From NCBI GenBank assembly GCA_050117315.1, contig JASFMY010000080.1:1-30770 (forward strand): 30,770 nt of DNA, in the 5' to 3' direction. Made by a program: the position numbers and the translations under genes. The first letter of the stretch is position 1. Every line of letters begins with the position of its first letter. The stretch is from JANQIV01 sp050117315. GTDB taxonomy: Bacteria > Bacteroidota > Ignavibacteria > Ignavibacteriales > Melioribacteraceae. Positions 24,345 to 30,770 of this stretch are shown here, one piece after another. Below the pieces are notes generated by a model. That model searched no databases, was not told where the DNA came from, and worked only from the letters and a program-made list of their open reading frames with translations.

Positions 24345-25661
24345 TTAAAATGAAATCTTTAATTCTGCAAAGCCGGAGTTCCTGCTTTTTTCTAAATAGC
24401 CGTGTAAAGTATCATCAGGGCCATAATACAATACCGCACCAACAATTAACTCATATGCATCGGCAAGCTTATATGTTGCTTTCGGCTGAAGATAGATTTC
24501 TTCGGTACTGAAATTCGCAAGTCCCAGCATTTCTAATATTAATGTTTCATAAAAAAGATTTAGAGATGGTCTTACCGAAACCGAGTGATTCCACTCTTCC
24601 TGCTGCGAAAAGAGCATCTTATTCCATTTAGTGACTTCTTTTATTAAAGTGTTCTGCGACAGATTTTGTGAATTGAAATCGAAGATGTGCTTGCCTATGT
24701 ATTGAACAATCAAACTAAAATTATTCCATTCGCTATCCACGCCCAAAGTATATTCCAATTGTTTGCAGGGAACAGAAAAAGAAGAATCAGGTTCATCGTT
24801 GGGCACACTGTACGCAAACTCACCGCGCAAGCCGTAACTTCCCAGCACAGTTGAAAAGTCTGCGCCGAACACTTGTGTCCTGTAAGGTCGGGTGTAAATT
24901 CCGTAACTGTTTTCACTCGCGGTATATAAAATTCCAGGCAGCTTATGATACCCGTTGAAGTAAGAAAACGATCCGTCGAATGAAGGTTTTTCAATATCGA
25001 TTTTCAAACCGAAAGAACTGTTTTTCCAGCTTGGGTTTAATTCTCCTGCATTTATCCAATTTACACCATCCGGTAATTCTGCATTTCCAAAAGGAAGAAC
25101 GGATGCTTCATAAACAGGTATCCAATCAAATTCTACTTTTACCGGGTAAATATTGTAAACACTTTTAAATACAAAATTGGATAGTCTTTTTTTATCTTCA
25201 TCGGGAGAAAAAACAGTATAATCAGCAGGAGTAATATTATTTGTAGGATTAAATCCGTCTGCGCGTCCCCAGACAATTATCTGCTGCCCTATTCTAAAAT
25301 CAAATTTGTTAAGTGACAAATCCACATAACCTTCTCTAAGCAGAAATGAATTATCATCGTTGTCGCAATCCGATTCGCGGTAACGTAACTCGGCAAATGC
25401 GCTTCCGATGTTGCTGCCGGAGATATCCAGTTTTAATGCTCCCTCGGCATATATACTTTTGAAATCTTTTTCATCGGCAAAAATTCCGCTCATGAAATAT
25501 CCGCCGATACTATAGTTTAGTTCCTCATTTTTGTTGTCGGAAGTTGCAGAATCAAATAAACTTTGAGCTGCAACAGATTTGGGTAGAATTAAAAGACTTA
25601 GGAGAAGCATTAAAACATAATGCTTACGGGAATTAAAATATTCTAAAAATAGCGTACTCAT
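24345..25661 (-). CDS. outer-membrane beta-barrel protein, DUF1302-like
   Basis: I choose ATG 25661 (438 residues) with AAAAGG upstream; a TTG 24 bases further up is less likely. Residues 21-40 form the signal peptide (LMLLLSLLILPKSVAAQS). The mature protein alternates polar and hydrophobic residues as in a barrel. It has the DUF1302-like signature LREGYVDLSLNKFDFRIGQQ, then IIVWGRADGFNPTNNITPAD and SPDEDKKRLSNF. It ends in Phe (ELKISF), the usual barrel insertion signal. DUF1302 proteins sit beside MMPL pumps and LolA-like proteins, as here. It heads the four-gene envelope operon. Confidence 0.87.
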   Translation of the reverse strand: MSTLFLEYFNSRKHYVLMLLLSLLILPKSVAAQSLFDSATSDNKNEELNYSIGGYFMSGIFADEKDFKSIYAEGALKLDISGSNIGSAFAELRYRESDCDNDDNSFLLREGYVDLSLNKFDFRIGQQIIVWGRADGFNPTNNITPADYTVFSPDEDKKRLSNFVFKSVYNIYPVKVEFDWIPVYEASVLPFGNAELPDGVNWINAGELNPSWKNSSFGLKIDIEKPSFDGSFSYFNGYHKLPGILYTASENSYGIYTRPYRTQVFGADFSTVLGSYGLRGEFAYSVPNDEPDSSFSVPCKQLEYTLGVDSEWNNFSLIVQYIGKHIFDFNSQNLSQNTLIKEVTKWNKMLFSQQEEWNHSVSVRPSLNLFYETLILEMLGLANFSTEEIYLQPKATYKLADAYELIVGAVLYYGPDDTLHGYLEKSRNSGFAELKISF

Positions 25662-25764
25662 ATTATTGCCTTTTCTGATTTTCAACTAAGGCAAAAATAT
25701 TTAACCGTGAGCGGTAAAAATACCCGTTATATGGATATAAATACCCCTAAAAAGTTTTTATTAA
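25662..25764 (-). promoter_or_regulatory. promoter region of the envelope operon with a direct repeat
   Basis: AAATACCC occurs twice, at 25718-25725 and 25739-25746. Starts are 21 bases apart, two helical turns, which is the spacing of AraC-family half-sites. ACCG-TGAG-CGGT near 25703-25715 is a small dyad. The AraC gene ends at 25765, immediately upstream. Confidence 0.5.
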
Positions 25765-26754
25765 CTAAGGATTAGAATTTCGATAAGCTTTCGGATTGAT
25801 ACCAAATTCATTTTTAAAAGCTTCTGTAAAATGACTAAGGTTAGAATAGCCTACTTGATAACCAACCTCTGAAACGGAATATTTTTTGCTATCAAGTAAT
25901 TGTTTTGCTAATTGCATCTTTTCGTAAAGAGCGTATTGCATAATACTTTTACCGAAAACCTGGCGGAAACACTTTTGCAGTTTACTTACACTCATAGCAG
26001 CATTTGAAGCTAATTGTTTTAGCGGCGGCACATAGTGTAAACTTTCCAGCAGTTGTTTCCTCGTTTGAAAAATCTTTTCGATATCGGACGCGTTCAATTT
26101 TGCGGCATCCTTTACTATTTCGCGTTGTTCAACTTTTTGAAGAAAAAGAGTGAGCAGTTCCATAGCCTTTTGATGCAGTTCCAGGTTTTGCAGCGTATTG
26201 TTTTTTGTAATTATTTCATCAATAGAACGAATTGCACGAAGTATTGAAGGAGTTATTGACTCGAAAAGATAAAACGGCTTATCGGTTTGCAAAATTTTCC
26301 GTAAGAATGTCCTTTTTTTTGTAGAATCCAAAGACGCCAGCAACCATTCTCTATCAAACGAAAGGGTAATTTGAAACTCCGAAAAATTTCCCGGTACAAA
26401 CCATCTTGATTGTATTTGCGGCGAGGGCATAAAAATTCCATTGGGCGTATGGTACCCGATAGGTTTCTGCTTTCCGTCAAGGTACTGTTCAAACTGCAAA
26501 TCATTACTGTAAAACATAACCGGGATAAGCTTTGCATGTTCCATCGGCTTTCTAATGAATTCGATTGGTTTACAAAGTTTTAGCCGCATGTAAGAAAGGG
26601 TTAAACCCGGGAAGAGATAAAAATGCTTTATAAAACCTTCGCCGATAGATCCCGGCAGTTCAATAGAATTTACATTTAAAGGTACTTTCAATTGACGGGC
26701 AATTGAGGCAATCCATTCTTCAGGTTTATCATGAGATGAAAATTCTATTTTCAT
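25765..26754 (-). CDS. AraC-family transcription regulator
   Basis: The 329-residue protein has a C-terminal AraC DNA-binding domain (about 232-327), seen in VPPLKQLASNAAMSVSKLQK and SVSEVGYQVGYSNLSHFTEA followed by FKNEFGINPKAYR. The N-terminal part (1-220) has no recognised ligand motif; it includes GFIKHFYLFPGLTLSYMRLK, resembling the sensing domain of other Bacteroidota AraC proteins. It lies directly upstream of, and in the same direction as, the barrel/RND/LolA-like operon, with a 103-base gap that has a direct repeat. It probably regulates that operon. Confidence 0.9.
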   Translation of the reverse strand: MKIEFSSHDKPEEWIASIARQLKVPLNVNSIELPGSIGEGFIKHFYLFPGLTLSYMRLKLCKPIEFIRKPMEHAKLIPVMFYSNDLQFEQYLDGKQKPIGYHTPNGIFMPSPQIQSRWFVPGNFSEFQITLSFDREWLLASLDSTKKRTFLRKILQTDKPFYLFESITPSILRAIRSIDEIITKNNTLQNLELHQKAMELLTLFLQKVEQREIVKDAAKLNASDIEKIFQTRKQLLESLHYVPPLKQLASNAAMSVSKLQKCFRQVFGKSIMQYALYEKMQLAKQLLDSKKYSVSEVGYQVGYSNLSHFTEAFKNEFGINPKAYRNSNP

Positions 26755-26855
26755 TTTTTATCAAACAATATTTTCTTCCTATACGGAAGATAAATAAATT
26801 TGCCGTTATACTACATAATGCAGCTAAAACGCAAAAGAATTATGGTTTATTTCAT

Positions 26856-26969
26856 TAGAGTTTCTGCAAAATAAAATATCTAAACGTTTTGTCATTTCGA
26901 TCCCGATGTTTTTTATCGGGAGAGAAATCTTTGAAATCGTACTCTAATTGAAAGATTTCGAATCCCGCA
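26856..26969 (+). repeat. truncated copy of the GAGTTTCTGC MITE
   Basis: TAGAGTTTCTGCAAAAT, then ATCTAAACG...GTCATTTCGATCCCGATG and the AAAGATTTC stem match about 110 bases of the complete copy (inverted). Similarity ends at GAATCCCGC. The second end is missing; element C begins six bases later. Confidence 0.85.
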
Positions 26970-26974
26970 GAGCG

Positions 26975-27484
26975 CATAGACGTCAACATAACTATGAATG
27001 TAGTCTCCGGCGTCCCGATGATTTGTGGAGTTTTACGCTATATGGAATTTTTTCTGGCATAATCAAACGAGTTTACGGTTGTCGGAATTTGGGTAATTAC
27101 CGGTAATTGGTGGAAATATTATTTGAAGTCCGGTAGGACTTCCATTATCGTAGAAAATAATAATCATATGCATTTCAAGTTTCGTAGATGCTTCATTAAA
27201 TACAGTTCACAAAATTATTGCCGCATTGATTGTTTTTACGATAGAATATCAATTTATGCCGGTATTTAATAATGAAACACCTACGGTGTTTTGCCCCTTG
27301 GGGGGAATATCTTTTTCTACCATAATTAAACGGTTATAGCCGATTGATTTTGTTTAATTCTATTTGAATAACTTATTGAAAATGTTCCTTGAAGCAACAT
27401 GTCTATAAATAATTACTAAAAATTCCCATTGGAGCGACACGTAATGAAGAAACTACGACTAATTGCATTAAGTTGACGTCTATG
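26975..27484. mobile_element. TIR element, copy C (510 bp, different interior)
   Basis: CATAGACGTCAACATAA (26975-26991) and TTAAGTTGACGTCTATG (27468-27484) are inverted ends of the same family as copies A and B. The interior differs: it contains ATGAATGTA...CTCCGGCG like copy B's left flank, then unrelated DNA with an AAACACC-tac-GGTGTTT hairpin (about 27268-27284) and a CCCCTTGGGGG segment. No ORF of use is present. Confidence 0.65.
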
Positions 27485-27707
27485 CGTAATTCGGGGATCA
27501 GTGACGGCAGTACAATAAATCCTTTTTTTTACACGGCCAAAAGAAAAAGTATTAAATGTGATAACTCCTCTATGTATAGTCCTTAAATTTAATATATAAT
27601 ATTAACTTGCTTTTCCATCGGGAATTCCATATTAATAGTTTGTCAATTGTGAATTTATATTATTCATAATCTTTAAATATGATTTCTTACTTTTTCTACA
27701 TACTTAC
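27485..27707. other. gap with a fragment shared with the 1731 RNA
   Basis: GGGGATCAGTGACGGCAGTA (27494-27513) matches the 5' end of the structured RNA at 1731-1749. The rest is AT-rich and has no visible gene. Confidence 0.5.
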
Positions 27708-28223
27708 TTATTTGGTAAAAATTATTCCGTTAAATAAATAACAGCTTCCTATGAAACTAAAAGAATTAAATATCCCGGAAAGAGTCCCAGGAATATCGGA
27801 ACGAATCCCAGGGATGCCGGAACAAATCCCAGGAACGCCGGAGCGAATCCCAGGGAGACTGGAAGAACTCCCAGGGAGACCGGAACGAGTTCCAGGAAAA
27901 CCGGCGCGAGTCCCAGGGACACCGGAGAGGCTCGCAGGAATACCGGCGCGAATCACAGGAATACCGGAGTGATTCACAGGGATGCCGGCACGAGTCCCAG
28001 GAATACCGGCGCAATTTCCAGGGATGCCGGAGAATATTCCAGGTTTGACGGAATTGGTTTTTTGAAAACCGGAATGAATTGTTTGCAGATCGGAAAATTT
28101 ACCGGGAAATGCTGATAGGGTTTTTACGGTACGGGAATATTTCTTATTCGTGCCTCCTTTGTGTGTTTTCTCTTTTATACTTGTTGCAAATTGGTTTTGG
28201 GATTTTGTTTTTTTAGAACTCAC
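27708..28223 (-). CDS. repeat protein with GIPGTRA-type heptads, unknown function
   Basis: The frame starts at GTG 28223 with AGAGAGG about eight bases upstream and encodes 171 residues. Residues 1-45 are basic and rich in Lys, Thr and Ser. The centre (about 62-146) is built of about twelve seven-residue units such as GIPGTRA, GIPVIRA, GFPGTRS and GVPGICS, with Gly and Pro at fixed positions. The tail is hydrophobic. Because the DNA repeat is 21 bp, other frames are open as well: a plus-strand frame (27751-27972) reads RIPGTPE units but is cut by a stop inside the array, whereas the minus frame is open throughout. I therefore favour this one, with caution. It is divergent from the 240-residue gene at 28356. 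Confidence 0.45.
   Translation of the reverse strand: MSSKKTKSQNQFATSIKEKTHKGGTNKKYSRTVKTLSAFPGKFSDLQTIHSGFQKTNSVKPGIFSGIPGNCAGIPGTRAGIPVNHSGIPVIRAGIPASLSGVPGTRAGFPGTRSGLPGSSSSLPGIRSGVPGICSGIPGIRSDIPGTLSGIFNSFSFIGSCYLFNGIIFTK
27785..28036. repeat. 21-bp minisatellite, 12 units
   Basis: Twelve head-to-tail units of TCCCAGGAATACCGGCGCGA plus one base, each differing at several positions. The invariant part is CCAGG-A---CCGG-. Unit length is a multiple of three, so no frame is disturbed. It is not a CRISPR: there are no spacers. Confidence 0.95.
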
Positions 28224-28278
28224 CTAAATCCTCTCTTAAAAAGAGAGGATTTTACGGCTAAATCCCAAAACCAATTTG
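28187..28278. promoter_or_regulatory. nested palindrome between two divergent genes
   Basis: CAAATTGGTTTTGGGATTT (28187-28205) and AAATCCCAAAACCAATTTG (28260-28278) are perfect 19-bp inverted arms. Inside, AAATCCTCTCTT (28226-28237) and AAGAGAGGATTT (28241-28252) form a 12-bp stem with a three-base loop. The start codon and ribosome site of the minus-strand repeat protein fall inside the structure, so it could regulate that gene, or it may be a small inserted palindromic element. Confidence 0.8.
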
Positions 28279-28355
28279 GCTTGTGTATATCTTATGGTTC
28301 TTTTTTCGTTTTCTGCCCACCTAATAAACAAAACTAAATAAAAAGGAGGATTTAT

Positions 28356-29078
28356 ATGGCTAATTCAGAAGAAGTTAACCGCAATTTTTCCGGCTCGGAT
28401 GCCGATATGCTCCAGGCTTCAAGGGTTATGCACGGTATTTTTTCCGAGGATAAGGCATCGTTTATCGCATTCGATGCTGCTTTTGACGATCCATTCGCGG
28501 ATAATTGGCTCCAAAAAATCAACGACTGCTCTGATTTAGGGCAGGACTCTTCTTATCTTGATTCTCAGGTAGCGCTTACCAAAGGTGTAGAGTCCAAAAT
28601 GGAAGAGTGCCGTTCGTTTTATTCTTCTATGAAATATTTCGTAGAAACGGCCTTCCCGGGGAAAAAGGAAATCCGGTTACGTTTCGGGTTTGATGATTAT
28701 GATAAGGCTAGAAGAAGCGAGACAAAAATGATCCGGTTTCTGGGTGTTCTTTATCAAACAGCCGGGGAATACAAGACCGAACTAGCAGCAGCCGGATTCG
28801 GCGAGGATAAGATTGAGCAGATAAAAACACTTCAAAGTGAATTGACATCCGCAGATTATGAACAGGAAATGAGTAAGAAGAAACGTCCGGTAGTAACGCA
28901 GGAGAGAATAGCGTCAATGAATGAGTGTTATGCATTTATGCAGAAAGTAAGCAAAGCGGGAAAAATCATCTTTGTATCCGACCATGCAAAATACGAGCAG
29001 TACTTACTGCCGAATGAAAGGTCTGCCAAGAAAGAAGAAACAACCGAAGAGACCGGCAACGAGGAAGATAAAGGATAA
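28356..29078 (+). CDS. conserved-looking cytoplasmic protein of unknown function
   Basis: The 240-residue protein starts with a strong Shine-Dalgarno (AAGGAGG, about seven bases before ATG). It has no signal peptide or membrane segment. Sequence is mainly helical and charged, with features KYFVETAFPGKKEIRLRFGF, FDDYDKARRSETKMIRFLG and RPVVTQERIASMNECYAFM, and an acidic tail (KKEETTEETGNEEDKG). I have the impression that similar proteins are frequent in Bacteroidota/Ignavibacteria genomes, often near short tandem repeats, but I know no named domain. It probably forms a helical bundle. No terminator follows; the repeat-rich gap starts right behind it. Confidence 0.8.
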   Translation: MANSEEVNRNFSGSDADMLQASRVMHGIFSEDKASFIAFDAAFDDPFADNWLQKINDCSDLGQDSSYLDSQVALTKGVESKMEECRSFYSSMKYFVETAFPGKKEIRLRFGFDDYDKARRSETKMIRFLGVLYQTAGEYKTELAAAGFGEDKIEQIKTLQSELTSADYEQEMSKKKRPVVTQERIASMNECYAFMQKVSKAGKIIFVSDHAKYEQYLLPNERSAKKEETTEETGNEEDKG

Positions 29079-29232
29079 AAGTAAAAAGATAAAAAAGCGG
29101 AACGAAGGATATAGGGGATCACTTTGTGATTGGGCTGGCTATAACAAAAGTCATTGATCATTTGTAGTCATACATTGTTACTGTTCCAACTTGTCCGCCG
29201 AAGTCTTGGCGTAGGGGGACTGTCCTCCGTAA

Positions 29233-29303
29233 CATTTTTTGTGAAGGAGGGCCATTGATGTGGACTTTAACTTAATCTTTTTCATTTTATCTTGATTCCG
29301 TCC
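29233..29303 (+). repeat. direct repeat unit 1 (TTTTTTGTGAAGG...)
   Basis: First of three related units (also 29311-29399 and 30058-30147) with the core GGCCATTGATGTG followed by TTTAACTTAATCTTTTTCAT. A lone ATG inside gives small spurious ORFs. Confidence 0.75.
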
Positions 29304-29310
29304 TCCGAAG

Positions 29311-29399
29311 CATTTTTTTGTGAAGGCTGGCCATTGATGTGCCTTTTAACTTAATCTTTTTCATTTTATCTTTTATCTTGACTCCGTTTCAACTTGTCC
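29311..29399 (+). repeat. direct repeat unit 2
   Basis: TTTTTTTGTGAAGGCTGGCC and about 70 further bases, nearly identical to unit 3 at 30058-30147, through CTTGACTCCGTTTCAACTTG. Units 2 and 3 flank element B on both sides. Confidence 0.8.
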
Positions 29400-29442
29400 G
29401 CCGAAGCATCTCTTGCGTAGGCGGGCCTGTCCTCCGAAGCCT

Positions 29443-29990
29443 CATAGGCGTCAACTTAACAATGAATGTAATGTTTTATAGCTCCGGCATTCAGGGTGTG
29501 TTGCATAACTTTAGAACAGGGTCGTCACGGACCATTCCGTGACGAAAAACCTTGATATTGTTCTCAAAATGAGGTGGCTCAGTCGAGGTATGGACCTCGA
29601 CTACCCTGTCTTTGAGTTCTGCAACACACCCTTCAGCACGTGGGAAATAAAAATCTAGATAGAATCCGGGCTTTCCCGATAAAGGGATCCTTCGGATAGC
29701 CCCATTCAGAGCAGTTAAATGAGGCTAAAGCCTATAGGTTTCAGAATTTTGATAGTCCCGTGGCTGAAGCCACGGGCTATTATTAGTTACGCAACACACT
29801 CTTCATGCCGGAGGTTAGTATTACTCTAAAATTCCCGGACTTTAGTCCCAAAAAAACTAATTATTTGGGCTATCCGAAGGATCCCTTTCCGGGAAAGCCC
29901 ATAGATGTGTGTGCTAATCATTCTTTCCCCAACTTGAAAGTTGGGGCTATTGCTAAAAAATAAATATTTCGTATTAAGTTGACGCCTATG
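29443..29990 (+). mobile_element. composite TIR element, copy B (548 bp, no ORF)
   Basis: Bounded by CATAGGCGTCAACTTAA (29443-29459) and TTAAGTTGACGCCTATG (29974-29990), perfect 17-bp inverted ends. It is copy A in the opposite orientation. Inside, AGGGTGTGTTGCATAACT (29493-29510) pairs with AGTTCTGCAACACACCCT (29615-29632) and, further out, with AGTTACGCAACACACTCT (29785-29802). The first pair encloses a 140-bp unit with GTCACGGACCATTCCGTGAC and TCGAGGTATGGACCTCGA hairpins. After 29632 the sequence resumes in the middle of copy A's hairpin (CTTCAGCACGTGGGAAATAA), so the unit replaced or interrupted older sequence. Confidence 0.75.
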
Positions 29991-30057
29991 TCCGAGGCCC
30001 AACCGCCACTAAAGTTATGGTCGGTAAACTTTGGCGTAGGGGGACCTGTCCGTCGAA

Positions 30058-30147
30058 ACATTTTTTGTGAAGGCTGGCCATTGATGTGCCCTTTAACTTA
30101 ATCTTTTTCATTTTATCTTTTATCTTGACTCCGTTTCAACTTGTCTG
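30058..30147 (+). repeat. direct repeat unit 3
   Basis: Nearly identical to unit 2, from ATTTTTTGTGAAGGCTGGCC to CTCCGTTTCAACTTGTC. Followed by GGCGTAGG/GGACCTGTCC-type repeat text shared with 29195-29225 and 29410-29440. Confidence 0.8.
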
Positions 30148-30310
30148 CCAGTGCATCTCTTGCGTAGGAAGCCTCGGTGTAGGAGGACCTGTCCTCCGAA
30201 GCTGTCTTTTAGCGAAGGAGGAATTAATAGTTGAGTATAAAAAGCAGTTTTCATATTTTAGAATTAACTGAATATCACCTTGACTGTAAGAACCTACAAA
30301 GAGGGAATGG

Positions 30311-30419
30311 TTCACCCCGTGAGATAATTTTTATTCTATTTTTTTACCCATGCTGTTTTCTTCATACTCTCCTGCTGATTTAAAATACATATCAGTACCT
30401 GTTTATCTCACGGGGTGAA
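30311..30419. repeat. 17-bp perfect inverted repeat with 75-base loop
   Basis: TTCACCCCGTGAGATAA (30311-30327) and TTATCTCACGGGGTGAA (30403-30419). It starts the structured leader of the gene at the window edge. The outer GGTTCACCCCG (30309-30319) also occurs inverted at 498-508. Confidence 0.85.
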
Positions 30420-30747
30420 TAAACAAAGGCACTGGAATAATCAATCCATTGGATAGGCAAAGTGCTTAAGTTGTTAGATTTGCGGAGTTTGCTGAATAAA
30501 AATCTGTACATATCCGGGAAATAATTAAGTAACGTTTTATTAAATAATAAGTTGCAAGGTTTTTCAGTTAAAAATGAGAGTTGTTAGATCGGCAGGATAT
30601 TACAAAACTAACAACTGTAACTGTAGCAAAACATGAAGCTTAGTAAAAAGTTGAACGAAACCGCCAAAGCGGCAGCACCGTGTTCATTGAAATATTGAGT
30701 GAGTATTTTTTATATTCTTCCATCACCACAAAAATAAGGAGTAAGAA
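30420..30747 (+). promoter_or_regulatory. structured 5' leader of the edge gene
   Basis: A gap of over 300 bases without an ORF. AGTTGTTAG (30579-30587) pairs with CTAACAACT (30608-30616), and CCGC-caaa-GCGG (30661-30672) forms a compact hairpin inside GAAC...GTTC. Such leaders occur before some mobile-element genes (bridge RNAs, att sites, retron-like RNAs) but I cannot assign a class. Confidence 0.4.
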
Positions 30748-30770
30748 ATGGGAGAATTAAGAGAAAAAAT
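30748..30770 (+). CDS. start of a gene cut by the window edge
   Basis: ATG 30748 has AAGGAG with good spacing upstream and reads MGELREK before the window ends. Several tyrosine recombinases (phage-integrase SAM-like N-terminus) begin in a similar way (LREKM), but seven residues cannot identify a family. Confidence 0.45.

Noticed and set aside
27751..27972. Plus-strand RIPGTPE repeat ORF
   Set aside because: A stop lies inside the repeat array and there is no ribosome site; the minus-strand frame is open across the whole array.
27785..28036. CRISPR-like periodic array
   Set aside because: The units are contiguous 21-bp tandem repeats with no unique spacers and no cas genes nearby.
29339..30271. 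Two similar small ORFs (29339-29542 and 30086-30271) starting MPFNLIFFILSFILTPFQ
   Set aside because: They share sequence only because they start in direct repeat units 2 and 3; they lack ribosome sites and run into unrelated repeat DNA.
30320..30747. Group II intron 5' region (starts GTGAG)
   Set aside because: The 5' end does not match GUGYG and I could not find typical domain I elements or a reverse transcriptase start.

Overview
The window looks like a chromosomal segment of a Bacteroidota/Ignavibacteria-type bacterium, probably an anaerobe. I base this on AT-rich coding DNA, the RecQ type, several genes without a clear Shine-Dalgarno, AraC regulators of a Bacteroidota style, a DUF1302-like porin next to an MMPL/RND pump, and very repeat-rich intergenic DNA. 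The taxonomic call is inference. No rRNA or tRNA gene was seen.

Layout. (1) 1-2442: the 5' part of an IS110-family transposase, then two small secreted-protein genes that look like integron-type cassettes. Each gene is followed within a few bases by an attC-like site, and one cassette junction appears to be split by a structured RNA resembling an IscB/HEARO omega RNA. (2) 3006-7021: a P1-family (DmpA/NylC-like) peptidase, a frameshifted GNAT acetyltransferase pseudogene, and recQ with a terminator. (3) 7204-19481: the most unusual part. A minus-strand block holds a giant 1342-aa double acyl-CoA-dehydratase activase fused to HgdB-like domains, a half-size DUF318-type permease and two ABC half-transporters. 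After a 354-bp gap with two dyads it continues with an SmsC/SmsB (minimal SUF) Fe-S assembly pair and a SAM methyltransferase. A divergent AraC-type regulator with a CxxC motif faces the activase across a dyad-rich promoter region. (4) 20469-26754: an outer-membrane module (LolA-like protein, isoprenylcysteine-methyltransferase-like membrane protein, MMPL/RND pump, DUF1302-like barrel) with its own AraC regulator. (5) 26755-30770: repeat-dominated DNA with a 12-unit 21-bp minisatellite inside a small ORF, an uncharacterised 240-aa protein, mosaic TIR elements, and at the right edge the first codons of a gene preceded by a strongly structured leader.

How the genes may work together. HgdC-type activases carry a [4Fe-4S] cluster and use ATP to deliver a very low-potential electron to HgdB-type domains. 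An SmsCB pair could supply or repair such clusters. Two ABC half-transporters (resembling YbtPQ/IrtAB-type siderophore or metal-chelate transporters) and the permease would move an unknown small molecule, and the AraC protein would sense it. This is an inference from gene order; the substrate is unknown.

Mobile and repetitive DNA. Three about 480-550 bp elements share 17-bp TIRs (CATAGGCGTCAACTTAA). A second TIR family (AGGGTGTGTTGC...) is nested within two of them, and a 189-bp MITE has GAGTTTCTGCAAAAT ends flanked by TA. Fragments of these recur in most long gaps.
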